Shown piece by piece: positions 51,389 through 59,685 of a stretch of DNA of 64,000 nt. The DNA is taken from positions 83,316 to 147,315 of the forward strand of contig JAENVS010000041.1 in the NCBI GenBank assembly GCA_016650445.1. Reading direction: 5' to 3'. Both the position numbers and the translations under genes were made by a program. The notes below the pieces were generated by a model. The model was not told the origin of the DNA. It saw only the letters and a program-made list of their open reading frames with translations, and made no database searches. Position 1 is the first letter of the stretch. Each line of letters starts with the position of its first letter. This DNA comes from Frankiaceae bacterium. GTDB lineage: Bacteria > Actinomycetota > Actinomycetes > Mycobacteriales > SCTD01.

Positions 51389-51787
51389 CTAGACCCAGGC
51401 GCCCTCGGCGACCGGCACGTCCGCGACGAGGTGCGCGGGACGAAGCGGCTGCGCTTGCGCGGGAAGCGGCGGCAAGAGCTGCGTGGGAAGCGCCGGCAGC
51501 GGCGCCAGGGGCACCGGTGCGAGGTTGACCGACGGGAAGCGCTGGGCGATCACCTCCATCGGCGGCAGCTCGTCGATCCACTCGACCGTGGGCACCGTCA
51601 CGGGCTCTGCCGGGCGGTCGGCGGGCCGGTTCGCGCGGCGCCAGAGCGCCGCGAACATCCTGGGCTCCTCGCGGGCGAGCTGCTCCCAGAGCCCGTCCAC
51701 GGCCGCCGCGGCGGCGGCCGGGTCCTCGAACCTGAGCCGCGCGAGCTTGTCCTGTGCGGTCACCGCTCCCCCATTGCGTCGACGCAT
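51389..51787 (-). CDS. Hypothetical proline-rich protein
   Basis: 132 residues from an ATG at 51787; an in-frame GTG at 51763 is an alternative start. N-terminal KLARLRFEDPAAAAAAVDGLWEQLA is helical. The C-terminal half is Pro/Leu/Ala rich (PLPALPTQLLPPLPAQAQP). No signal peptide and no recognised family. It lies between the substrate-binding protein gene and the secreted protein, all on the minus strand. Confidence 0.5.
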   Translation of the reverse strand: MRRRNGGAVTAQDKLARLRFEDPAAAAAAVDGLWEQLAREEPRMFAALWRRANRPADRPAEPVTVPTVEWIDELPPMEVIAQRFPSVNLAPVPLAPLPALPTQLLPPLPAQAQPLRPAHLVADVPVAEGAWV

Positions 51788-51847
51788 CTGCCCTGCTTAA
51801 CGGCCGGGGAGCCGATTCGTGACGCCCGCCTGCCGGCGAGTTCTGGC

Positions 51848-53311
51848 TTACCCCTTGAAGTAGTAGTACGGACCGTCGCAGCGGAAGCCCTTGTCCGGGG
51901 TGATCCGGACCCACTTGCCGCCCTTGACCTGGGCACCGAGCCAGCAGGTGGGCGGTTTCTTCCCGGCCGGGTTCGCCGGCGCGATCATCCCGTCCGCGTC
52001 GAAGCTGGTGATCTTCTTGAGCTGGGCGAGGATGTCGGCGCGTTTCGCCTTCGGGCCCGCCGCGAGCAACGCCTTGACGAACAGGTGCGCCGACGACCAC
52101 CCGAAGACGGCGAACAGGTCGAGCTTCTCCCCCGGCGCGACCTTGTTCGTCCAGGTCTGGAAGTCCTTGACGGCCGGCACGCGGTCGGCCTCGTCCTTGT
52201 TGAAGAACATGGCGAACTGCTGGTCGTTGTAGACGCCTTCGGACGCCGCGCCCGCGCGGCTGATGAAGCCCTCGTCGTACGCAATGCCGCCGGCCAGCAT
52301 CGGCCAGTCGACGCCCTGCTGCTTCGCGGCACTCACGATGCGCGCGTACGTCGGAGCATCGCTGGCGATGACGTAGACCATCTTCACGCCGGCCCGCTGC
52401 ATGGACACGATGTCGGCGGTGAAGTCGGTCTCGACGGCCTCGAAGCCGCGCTCGTACAAGACCTTCCCGCCGAGCGCCTCGATCGCCGCCTTGCAGCCCC
52501 GCCAGGTGGCAGCGCCGCCGCCGGGGTTGGCATAGATGGTCCCGATCGCGTTCCACTTGTCGGGGTACTTCTTCTTGTAGTCGAGCAACGGCCCGGTGCG
52601 CCACCCGGGCGCGAGCGGGGCGACGGCGAAGTTGTTGGGCAGGTCGAGCGCCTTCTTCTCGAGGGCGTTGTGGACGTCGGGCACCCCCGGGTTCTTCTTC
52701 AGCACGTCGGCGCCGCAGCCGTCGTACAGGGAGAACGAACCGACGAAGGCGAACACCTTCGGCACGAGGGCCTCGTGCTGGCGGGTGTTCTCGTCGCACT
52801 GCAGCTGGCCGTCACCGACCTTGAGCTTGAGCTGTCGTCCGTAGACGCCGCCCTCGCTGTTGATCTTGGCGAGGTAGGCCTGCGTGCCGATGACCGCGCC
52901 CTGGAACAGGCCAGGCACCGGACCCGACAGGTCGGACACGTTGCCGAGCAGGATGCTGTTCTCGGTCACACCGACGTCGACGGCACCACCGTTGCCACCT
53001 GCCGGTGCCGGCGCCCCACCGGTCGTGCTGCCGGCGGTCCCGGTCGACCCGGTGGTCCCCGACGTACCAGCGGTGCCGCTCGAGCCACCCGTCGTCGTGC
53101 CCGACCCCACGACGCCCGTGGTCGATCCGGCGTCGCCGGTCGTGCCCTCGCCCACCGCGCCAGTGGTCGCACCGCTGCCGTCGCCGGCACCTGCCTGAGC
53201 CAACGTGCCAGCGGCGGCCGCACGACGGGTCTCATCATCGAGGCGCGCGCCGCACGCCGTCAGCAGCAGGGCGGAGGCGAGGAGCAGGGGTACGACGGGG
53301 GTCTTGCGCAT
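51848..53311 (-). CDS. ABC transporter substrate-binding lipoprotein, branched-chain amino acid (Liv) type
   Basis: 487 residues. Lipoprotein signal with lipobox LLTAC (Cys20 from the ATG at 53311; another ATG is three codons upstream). Residues about 40-110 are a long Gly/Thr/Ser linker (repeated TTG, GTSG). The type I periplasmic-binding fold follows: ENSILLGNVSDLSGPVPGLFQGAVIGTQAYLAKIN, FAFVGSFSLYDG, MLAGGIAYDEGFISRAG. Closest to Peripla_BP_6/LivK proteins. It is the last gene of the liv cluster and would capture the transported ligand at the outer face of the membrane. Given the KstR-controlled operon, a steroid or bile-acid ligand is inferred. Confidence 0.85.
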   Translation of the reverse strand: MRKTPVVPLLLASALLLTACGARLDDETRRAAAAGTLAQAGAGDGSGATTGAVGEGTTGDAGSTTGVVGSGTTTGGSSGTAGTSGTTGSTGTAGSTTGGAPAPAGGNGGAVDVGVTENSILLGNVSDLSGPVPGLFQGAVIGTQAYLAKINSEGGVYGRQLKLKVGDGQLQCDENTRQHEALVPKVFAFVGSFSLYDGCGADVLKKNPGVPDVHNALEKKALDLPNNFAVAPLAPGWRTGPLLDYKKKYPDKWNAIGTIYANPGGGAATWRGCKAAIEALGGKVLYERGFEAVETDFTADIVSMQRAGVKMVYVIASDAPTYARIVSAAKQQGVDWPMLAGGIAYDEGFISRAGAASEGVYNDQQFAMFFNKDEADRVPAVKDFQTWTNKVAPGEKLDLFAVFGWSSAHLFVKALLAAGPKAKRADILAQLKKITSFDADGMIAPANPAGKKPPTCWLGAQVKGGKWVRITPDKGFRCDGPYYYFKG

Positions 53312-53342
53312 GCTGGGCACCTCTGGGGACCGGAGAAGGGAT

Positions 53343-53915
53343 CTAGCTGAACACGGTGAGTGGCTCGCACAGGCCGCAGGCGGTGAGGCCGGGCTCGTCA
53401 GGTGAGGCGGCGCGCAGGTTGGTGCGACCGGCGACGACAGCGCACTCCGGGCGGTGGATCATCGAGCCTGTCACCGTCGCGACGAGCCCAGTGTGCGGCT
53501 GCCCGTTGGCGGCTGCCTCAGCGACAGTCCCGGCGACACCGGCCGCGAGTAGGTGCTCGAGCCGCGACAGCGCCGCCTGCAGATCCTCGCGTGCTGTCCT
53601 GCTCTCGCGCACGAGGAGGGTCTGCCAGTAGGCGAAGTAGACGAACCCGCCGGCGAACACGAGTGCGATGCCGAGCAGCCCACCGGAGATCATGTAGGGG
53701 ATCTGCTCGAACAGGTACGGCGTACGAGAGGCGCCGATCCAGCCCATGACGACGAGCAGGAACCCGAGCGGGATCAGCACGCCGCCGAGCAGGAGCAGCC
53801 AGCGGTCGAGGTTGCCCGTGCCGGTGCGGGTCCGGAGCCGACTGACGCGGCCGGCGAGACGTTCCTGCCGGGCCGCCGTGTCGAGGACCGGGGCGTTGAA
53901 GACGGTCGTGGTCAT
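53343..53915 (-). CDS. Two-helix membrane protein with C-terminal Cys/His motif
   Basis: 190 residues. Helices LLLLGGVLIPLGFLLVVMGWIG (about 43-64) and YMISGGLLGIALVFAGGFVYFAYW (about 75-97), then a soluble helix TAREDLQAALSRLEHLLAAG and a short tail IHRPECAVVAGR... LTACGLCEP. HxxxC plus CxxC is zinc- or metal-site-like. It overlaps the gene at 53912 as ATGA. No recognised family. Because it is encoded within the ABC importer cassette it probably assists or regulates transport. Confidence 0.65.
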   Translation of the reverse strand: MTTTVFNAPVLDTAARQERLAGRVSRLRTRTGTGNLDRWLLLLGGVLIPLGFLLVVMGWIGASRTPYLFEQIPYMISGGLLGIALVFAGGFVYFAYWQTLLVRESRTAREDLQAALSRLEHLLAAGVAGTVAEAAANGQPHTGLVATVTGSMIHRPECAVVAGRTNLRAASPDEPGLTACGLCEPLTVFS

Positions 53916-55246
53916 GCGGTCTCTCCCAGCACACAGGTGGTGTTGCGGTTGGCGAGCACCCGATCGGGCAGTTGACGCATGCCGGCGGCGAGCAGACCCA
54001 CCCCGAGCATGCCGAGCACGGCGTACACCGGGGACGGCGCATCCGGCAGGGGGATCTTCCTCGACGCGAGCACCGGCTGGACGTCCGTCGAGGCGACGAC
54101 GGGGGCGGCGGCGGGTGCCGGCTCGCCGAGCTGCGGTGTCGACGTCGTGCCGGCCGTCCCTGGCAGGCCCGGGGTGCCCGCGGTGAAGGCCGGCGTGGTG
54201 TCCGGTGTGAACGGCGCCTCCTCGTCCAAGCCGAGCGAGAACCCGCTGCCCTGCACGGCGGCAAGCTGCACCGTGGCTCCGCCCAGGATCGCGGTGAACG
54301 AGCCGCCCGGCGTCGTCCAAGCGAAGACGATGCTGCCGGCGTTGAAGACGACACTGCCGCCGACCGGCTTCCCGCTCGGCTGGCTGATCGCGATCGTCAT
54401 GCCGGCGTTGGTGATAGCGGCGTTCACAGCGTCCTGCGCCAGCGTGTTCAGCGGCGCGTTGTTGCCGTTGACGGTGACGCCGTGCTCGTCGACCGTGACG
54501 GGGATGCCGGCGATCTTCATGTCCTTGACCATCGTGCTGCCGCTGGCGGTGGCTTTGACACCGTCCGTCGTGCCCTTGGCCGTCGAGGTGACCGAGCCGA
54601 TCGTCACGACCCCGCCCGCGAGCGCGATGTCGTCGGCGTGGCTGTAGGCCTCCGCGATCCCCGTGGCCGGGCCGGTGAGCTCGACCTTGGTCTTGCTCGA
54701 GGAGTTGTTGAAGGTGCCGCCCTCGTTGTTGGTGCTCTGGGCGATGTCAGCGGTTGCTGCGACCAGGTGCTCCTTGGCGGTCGCGACCATCGTCATGCCC
54801 GGGTACGTCGTGTTGGTGACCGTGTCGGGGCCGCTGCCGGTGCGCGCCTCGGCCCGCACCGGGCTGTTGAGCGCGGTCGCCTCCTTCGGCCCCTGCGACA
54901 CGACGATGATGCTGCCGAGGTTGCCCGCGAGCACCCCCGGCCAGACGACCGAGGACAGCGCGTAGCCGATCGGTCCCTTGCGCAGCATCGAGACGGTCTC
55001 GGGGACAACGCCCTCGCAGCCGCCCGTGCCGCCCGGGGTGCCACCGCACTTGTCGGCATCCTGGAAGCGCACCTGCTCGACAGGAGCGTTGGCGGCGAGG
55101 TTGAACGAGCCGAAGCCCGAGCCCGGCTCGTCGTCGGCGGTCGCCACCGTCGGCCCCACGACGGCGGACGCCATCGCCGCGCCGCCCGCGACGATGAGGC
55201 CGATGGCCCGGACGCGGGCTCGCGAGCGTCTGCGTGCGTGCTTCAT
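53912..55246 (-). CDS. Exported, C-terminally membrane-anchored protein of the importer cassette
   Basis: 444 residues. Signal segment IGLIVAGGAAMASAVVGPTVATA, a large Gly/Thr/Ser/Asn-rich beta-type ectodomain (GFGSFNLAANAPVEQVRF, GVTVNGNNAPLNTLAQDAVN, GGSVVFNAGSIVFAWTTPGG), a Pro/Ala linker, a membrane helix AVLGMLGVGLLAAG (about 405-422) and a short tail. Choice-of-anchor-like layout without LPXTG. Its stop overlaps the next gene, and its start overlaps the livF stop, both as ATGA, so it is tightly coupled to the ABC genes. Function unknown. Confidence 0.7.
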   Translation of the reverse strand: MKHARRRSRARVRAIGLIVAGGAAMASAVVGPTVATADDEPGSGFGSFNLAANAPVEQVRFQDADKCGGTPGGTGGCEGVVPETVSMLRKGPIGYALSSVVWPGVLAGNLGSIIVVSQGPKEATALNSPVRAEARTGSGPDTVTNTTYPGMTMVATAKEHLVAATADIAQSTNNEGGTFNNSSSKTKVELTGPATGIAEAYSHADDIALAGGVVTIGSVTSTAKGTTDGVKATASGSTMVKDMKIAGIPVTVDEHGVTVNGNNAPLNTLAQDAVNAAITNAGMTIAISQPSGKPVGGSVVFNAGSIVFAWTTPGGSFTAILGGATVQLAAVQGSGFSLGLDEEAPFTPDTTPAFTAGTPGLPGTAGTTSTPQLGEPAPAAAPVVASTDVQPVLASRKIPLPDAPSPVYAVLGMLGVGLLAAGMRQLPDRVLANRNTTCVLGETA

Positions 55247-55956
55247 GCCGCTCCTCCCAGGTACGCCTCGGACACGAAGTCCGCGACATCCGCCGGTTGT
55301 CCCACCATGGCAATCCGTCCCTGTGTCATCACGGCCGCGTAGTCGGCGACCGCCAGTGCTGTGCGGGCGAACTGCTCGACGAGCAGGATGCTGATGCCCT
55401 CCGCCGCAAGTGCACGGACGACCTCGTAGAGCTCGGCCACGATGAGGGGTGCCAGTCCCATCGAGATCTCGTCGAGCAGCAGTACGCCGGGGTCGGCGAC
55501 GAGCGCTCGCGACATGGCGAGCATCTGCTGCTCACCACCGGACATGGTGCCCGCCAGCTGGGTGCGCCGCTCCCCCAGTCGCGGGAAGCGTGCATAGGCC
55601 TTCTCCTGCACCTCGCGCAGTGAGAGGTCGGTCGCGTAGGTCCACATGCGGAGGTTCTCCGCGACAGTCAGGTTGGGGAAGATGCCGCGGCCCTCGGGGA
55701 TGCGGCACACACCGGCCTTGGCCAGCGCCTCGGGGGCCGCGCCGTTGACGTGGGCACCGGCGATGTGGACGCAGCCGCGGGACGGCCGGATCTTGCCCGA
55801 GCAGATCTGTAGGGTCGTCGACTTGCCGGCGCCGTTGGGCCCGAGCAACGCGAACACCGAGCCGACGGGCACGGCGAGCGAGACGCCGTGCAGGACCTCG
55901 ATCCGGCCGTAGCCGGCGACGATGTCGCGGAGCTCGAGAGCCGCTGTGCCCGTCAT
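55243..55956 (-). CDS. livF: ABC transporter ATP-binding protein, LivF type
   Basis: 237 residues: Walker A LLGPNGAGKST (about 36-46), signature MSGGEQQMLAMSRAL, Walker B VLLLDEISMGLAP, and IPEGRGIFPNLTVAENL typical of LivF. It energises the fused permease encoded upstream. The ATG overlaps the livG stop as ATGA. The symbol denotes family type; the substrate need not be amino acids. Confidence 0.88.
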   Translation of the reverse strand: MTGTAALELRDIVAGYGRIEVLHGVSLAVPVGSVFALLGPNGAGKSTTLQICSGKIRPSRGCVHIAGAHVNGAAPEALAKAGVCRIPEGRGIFPNLTVAENLRMWTYATDLSLREVQEKAYARFPRLGERRTQLAGTMSGGEQQMLAMSRALVADPGVLLLDEISMGLAPLIVAELYEVVRALAAEGISILLVEQFARTALAVADYAAVMTQGRIAMVGQPADVADFVSEAYLGGAA

Positions 55957-56741
55957 GCAGCACCCTCCACGTCGGCGCCGAGGTAGGCGGCCTGAACGAC
56001 CGGGTCGGCCTGGACCTCAGCTGTCGTGCCCACGGCGATGACCTTGCCGAAGTCGAGCACGTGGATGCGATCGCAGATGCGCATGACGAGGTCGACGTCG
56101 TGCTCGACCAGCAGGATGGCCATGCCCTCCTGGGCGAGGTCGAGCAGCAGGTCGCCGAGCGCTTCGGTCTCGGTGTTGTCCAGACCCGACCCCGGCTCGT
56201 CCAGCAGCAGCAGCCGCGGGCGGGTGGCGAGCGCGCGGCCGAGCTCGACGAGCCGCGCGAGGCCGGTTGGGAGCGACTCGACGCGCAGCTCGGCGACGCT
56301 CTGGAGGCCGACCCGCTCCAGGATCTCGTCGGTGACCTCGCGCGGGTCGGACTTGTCGTGCGACCACGCGCGCCGGAACTCCGCCGCGGCGAGGACGTTC
56401 TCGCGGGTGGTCAGCGAGCCGAAGACCTCGAGCCGCTGGAACGTGCGAGCCATGCCCAGCCGGGCCCGCCGGTACGGCGACAGCCGACTGACGTCACGCC
56501 CTTCCACGACGATGCGCCCCTCAGTCGGCTTCTCCAGGCCGGTGATGACGTTGAACGTCGTGGTCTTGCCCGCGCCGTTGGGACCGATCAGACCGGTGAT
56601 GTGACCGGCGTACGCGGTGATGTTGGCCGAGCTGACCGCCTGGACCCCGCCGAACCGGACCGTGACGTCCTCCACCGAGAGCACCGGGACGTCATCGTCC
56701 GAGGGCTCCACGATCGGCGGCTCAGCCTGCGACGCCGACAA
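55953..56741 (-). CDS. livG: ABC transporter ATP-binding protein, LivG type
   Basis: 262 residues: Walker A IGPNGAGKTT, LSPYRRARLGMARTFQRLEVF (the LivG R-hallmark), signature-like LPTGLARLVELGRAL where the usual LSGG is degenerate, and Walker B LLLLDEPGSGL. The TTG at 56741 has AGGAGG about 7 bases upstream within the end of the permease gene, a strong RBS for an overlap start. The degenerate signature is odd and worth noting. Confidence 0.85.
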   Translation of the reverse strand: MSASQAEPPIVEPSDDDVPVLSVEDVTVRFGGVQAVSSANITAYAGHITGLIGPNGAGKTTTFNVITGLEKPTEGRIVVEGRDVSRLSPYRRARLGMARTFQRLEVFGSLTTRENVLAAAEFRRAWSHDKSDPREVTDEILERVGLQSVAELRVESLPTGLARLVELGRALATRPRLLLLDEPGSGLDNTETEALGDLLLDLAQEGMAILLVEHDVDLVMRICDRIHVLDFGKVIAVGTTAEVQADPVVQAAYLGADVEGAA

Positions 56742-58671
56742 GGCGCACCTCCTCCAGCTCCAGGTCATCCCCGCGCTGGCTGGCCCGCAACCGGTCGGCG
56801 GGCGGCCCGCTGCGGTTGGCCCGCAACCGCTCGGCGAGCTCGGCGATCCGGCCGCCCAGCCCGTTGGGGTCGCGGCCGATGCTCACCGCGGCGATGCCGG
56901 TGAGCAGGTAGGCCAGCGGCCAGTTGGACGGGACGTGTTCCTGCAGCATGGGGAACGACGCCATCACGGCGCCGCCGAACAGCGCTCCGGAGACCGTGTT
57001 GATCCCCCCGACGCGCAGGACCAGCAGCAGCGTCAGGCTCGCGAGGGCGACGAAGTCGTTGGGCCCGACCTGCCCGCGCAGCCCGCCGAACAGCGCCCCC
57101 GCGAAGCCGGCCATCCCGGCGGACACGGCGAAGACCGCGAGCTTGGTGACGTTGATGTTGACGCCGAGGGTGGCGCAGGCGGCGGGAGAGTCGTTGAGCG
57201 CCGCGAGCTGACGTCCGTAGCGGCCGCGGCGGACCGCGAGCACCAGCAGCGAGCACAGGACGAACACGACGGCCAGCAGGGTGATGTAGGCCTGCCCGCT
57301 CTCGGTCGGGATGCCCGGCAGCTGGAGGCGTTCGACGGCGAAGCTGCCGCCGGTGCCGAAGACCTGGTTGAAGAAGACGAGGTCCAAGGCACTGGCGAAC
57401 GCGAAGGTCGCCAGCGCGAGGTAGAGGCCGCGCAGGCGAAGGGTGGGCAGCGCGACAGCAGCGCCGGCCGCCGCTGCGAGCAGGATCGCCGCAACGACAC
57501 CGAGCAGCGACCCGCCGCCCCATGCGCCCATCGCGTAGGAGCCGAGCCCCACGAAGGTGAGCTGGCAGAGCGAGACCTGCCCGCCGTACCCGGTCAGCAG
57601 GACCAGCGACAGCAGCGTCAGCGCGAAGATGAGGGCCTTGCTGCCCGTCACGATGTTGGAGCTCGACAGGTGCGGGGCGGCGATCGCGACGAACGCGATG
57701 AGCACTCCGCCCCAGATGAGCGCCGACGTCAGTGCCGCGGGCTGCGGCGACGGCGGCCCGATCAGCGATCCGCTGCGCAGCCGTGCCGACGGGAGCGTCA
57801 CGAGCATGACGAACAGGAATGCCATCGGGATGACGGCCTGGTTGTCACGGATGACGTCGGCCAGCGGCTGCCAGATGCGCCCGGCGTCGGGTCCGTAGAT
57901 CTTGGCCGCGTTGATCATCAGGCCGAGAGCGATGGCCCCGGCAGCCGTCAGCGGCAGGCTGCGCAGGCGACCGACGAGGGCGGCCGCGTAGCCGTTGATG
58001 ACCAACAGGGTCAGCGTGAGGATGTCGAGGTTGACCAGCGGCGCGAGCAGGATGCCGGCGAGGCCGGCAAGCGATGCACCGAGTGCCCACGACAGCTGCT
58101 GCACCCGCGCCGGGGACGCGCCGGCCATCGCCGCGAGGTCGGGGTCGTCGACGACCCCGCGCATGGCGATCCCGATGCGGGTCCGCGAGAAGAGCAGCTT
58201 GAGCGAGACCGCGACGATGATCGCGACGACGACGACCACGACCTGGTGGTAGGTGACGGACAGCGACCCGATCTGGACCTGGTGGCCGGCGAAGAACGGC
58301 GGCACGATCCGGACCGCGGTGCCCTTCCAGATCACGCTGGCCACACCGATGAGCAGCAGGAGCAGGGCGAGCGTGATGACGATCGCGAGGTCGACCGAGG
58401 CGCCTCGGATCGGTCTGATCAGCAACCGCTCGATCACCGCTCCCATGAGCGGCGCGACGATGAAGAGCGTCACGAACAGCGCGATCGGCGTGGGCCAGCC
58501 CCAGCCGATCGCGACCTGCCAGTAGACGAACGCGGCGATCATCCCGATCGCACCGTGGGCGAAGTTGAAGATGCCCGACGTCATGTAGGTGACGACCAGG
58601 CCGGTCGCCGTCAGCGCGTAGATGCAGCCGACGACGAGCCCGCTCGTCAGGAAAGCCAGGAACGTGGTCAC
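56722..58671 (-). CDS. Fused LivH-LivM permease of the ABC importer
   Basis: A 649-residue membrane protein. Residues about 1-295 are LivH-like (GLVVGCIYALTATGLVVTYMTSGIFNFAHGAIG). Residues about 310-600 are LivM-like (LTGYGGQVSLCQLTFVGLGSY, GLYLALATFAFASALD, SPAACATLGVNINVTKLAVF, GINTVSGALFGG). Together there are roughly 17-19 hydrophobic helices. Fusion of the two permease halves fixes a 1:1 stoichiometry. It lies 98 bases after hsd4A on the same strand and its end overlaps livG. Confidence 0.88.
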   Translation of the reverse strand: MTTFLAFLTSGLVVGCIYALTATGLVVTYMTSGIFNFAHGAIGMIAAFVYWQVAIGWGWPTPIALFVTLFIVAPLMGAVIERLLIRPIRGASVDLAIVITLALLLLLIGVASVIWKGTAVRIVPPFFAGHQVQIGSLSVTYHQVVVVVVAIIVAVSLKLLFSRTRIGIAMRGVVDDPDLAAMAGASPARVQQLSWALGASLAGLAGILLAPLVNLDILTLTLLVINGYAAALVGRLRSLPLTAAGAIALGLMINAAKIYGPDAGRIWQPLADVIRDNQAVIPMAFLFVMLVTLPSARLRSGSLIGPPSPQPAALTSALIWGGVLIAFVAIAAPHLSSSNIVTGSKALIFALTLLSLVLLTGYGGQVSLCQLTFVGLGSYAMGAWGGGSLLGVVAAILLAAAAGAAVALPTLRLRGLYLALATFAFASALDLVFFNQVFGTGGSFAVERLQLPGIPTESGQAYITLLAVVFVLCSLLVLAVRRGRYGRQLAALNDSPAACATLGVNINVTKLAVFAVSAGMAGFAGALFGGLRGQVGPNDFVALASLTLLLVLRVGGINTVSGALFGGAVMASFPMLQEHVPSNWPLAYLLTGIAAVSIGRDPNGLGGRIAELAERLRANRSGPPADRLRASQRGDDLELEEVRLVGVAG

Positions 58672-58769
58672 CGGCTCCTGCTCCGTTCGGCTGGGATCGA
58701 CTCGGACCGAGCGACGTACAACCTGCTCATCGTGATCGTTTTGCGCCGGTGTGTCGAGGGAGGTTCACG

Positions 58770-59672
58770 TCAGGACAGGTTGTAGAAGGCGCTCGCGACG
58801 AAGCACTGGGCCGGGTCACGCTCGGCGAAGTAGCTCCCGAGGGCCCCGTCGAGGTCCTCGACCGTCCACGCGGGGCCGCTCGCGTCGAAGCGCTTCTCGA
58901 CCGCGGGGGCGCTGGCCAGGACGACCATGGGGCCGTAGGCGACGAACACCTGACCGGTGATGCCGGCCGCTGCCGGTGCGGCGAGATAGGCCACCAGCGG
59001 TGCGACGTGGTCGGCCGAGAGCGGGTCGGGCTCGTCGGTGGGGGCCTCCCCGAACACGTTGGCCGTCATCGCGGTGCGGGCCCGGGGGCAGATCGCATTG
59101 GCCCGCACTCCGAACCGGCTGCAGCCCTGGGCGGTCGACAGGGTCAGGGCCGTGATGCCGGCTTTCGCGGCGGCGTAGTTGGGCTGACCGGGTGACCCGA
59201 ACAGGAACGCCTCGGAGCTGGTGTTGATCACCCGGGCATAGACCTCGCCGCCGGTCGCCTTGGACTGCTCCCGCCAGTACGCCGTGGCGAAGCGGGTCGT
59301 CGCCGCGTGCCCCTTGAGGTGCACGCCGATGACGGTGTCCCACTCCTCCTCCGAGATGTTGAAGATGAGCCGGTCGCGCAGGACGCCGGCGTTGTTGACG
59401 AGCACCTCCAGCGAGCCGAACTCCTTGATGGCGGTGTCGACGAGCGTGCGGGCGGTGTCCCACTTCGACACGTCGCCCGGAGCCGCGGTGGCCTCCGCCC
59501 CGGTGGCGCGGATCTCGTCGACGACGGCATGGGCGGCGTCGACGTCGTAGTCGTTGACGACGACCCGGGCGCCGGAGGCCGCGAGGGCGAGTGCTTCCGC
59601 CCGGCCGAGGCCCTGGCCGGCGCCGGTCACGAGCGCGACCCGGCCGTCGAGTCGTAGGGAGTCGGTGGTCAC
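58770..59672 (-). CDS. hsd4A: Hsd4A-type 17beta-hydroxysteroid / 3-hydroxyacyl-CoA dehydrogenase
   Basis: A 300-residue SDR: VTGAGQGLGRAEALALAASG, LVNNAGVLRDRLIFNISEEEWD, catalytic NTSSEAFLFGSPGQPNYAAAK and NAICPRARTAMTANVFG. The long C-terminus (ITGQVFVAYGPMVVLAS, then YFAERDP near the end) is characteristic of Hsd4A (Rv3502c), which oxidises the beta-hydroxyacyl-CoA of the steroid side chain and 17beta-hydroxysteroids. It is 13 bases from fadE27 in the same operon, the mycobacterial neighbourhood of fadE26/27. Confidence 0.88.
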   Translation of the reverse strand: MTTDSLRLDGRVALVTGAGQGLGRAEALALAASGARVVVNDYDVDAAHAVVDEIRATGAEATAAPGDVSKWDTARTLVDTAIKEFGSLEVLVNNAGVLRDRLIFNISEEEWDTVIGVHLKGHAATTRFATAYWREQSKATGGEVYARVINTSSEAFLFGSPGQPNYAAAKAGITALTLSTAQGCSRFGVRANAICPRARTAMTANVFGEAPTDEPDPLSADHVAPLVAYLAAPAAAGITGQVFVAYGPMVVLASAPAVEKRFDASGPAWTVEDLDGALGSYFAERDPAQCFVASAFYNLS

Positions 59673-59685
59673 ATCGGCTCCGATC

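Noticed and set aside
53000..53215. Repetitive GT-rich tract as a possible repeat element
   Set aside because: It encodes the Gly/Thr/Ser linker after the lipobox of the binding protein.
53344..55342. Plus-strand open frames opposite the importer envelope genes
   Set aside because: No domains, and the minus-strand genes have signal peptides, helices and coupled starts.
58717..58730. Possible KstR site before the liv genes (TACAACCTGCTCAT)
   Set aside because: Two mismatches at fixed positions (GCT for GTT and the final base). Not enough to call an operator.
56617..58785. 722-codon plus-strand open frame rich in Asp, Arg, Gln
   Set aside because: Antisense shadow of the LivHM permease. Hydrophobic codons read backwards give a charged product.
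59050..59063. AACACGTT core resembling a KstR box
   Set aside because: Inside the hsd4A coding sequence and the outer T and A are missing.
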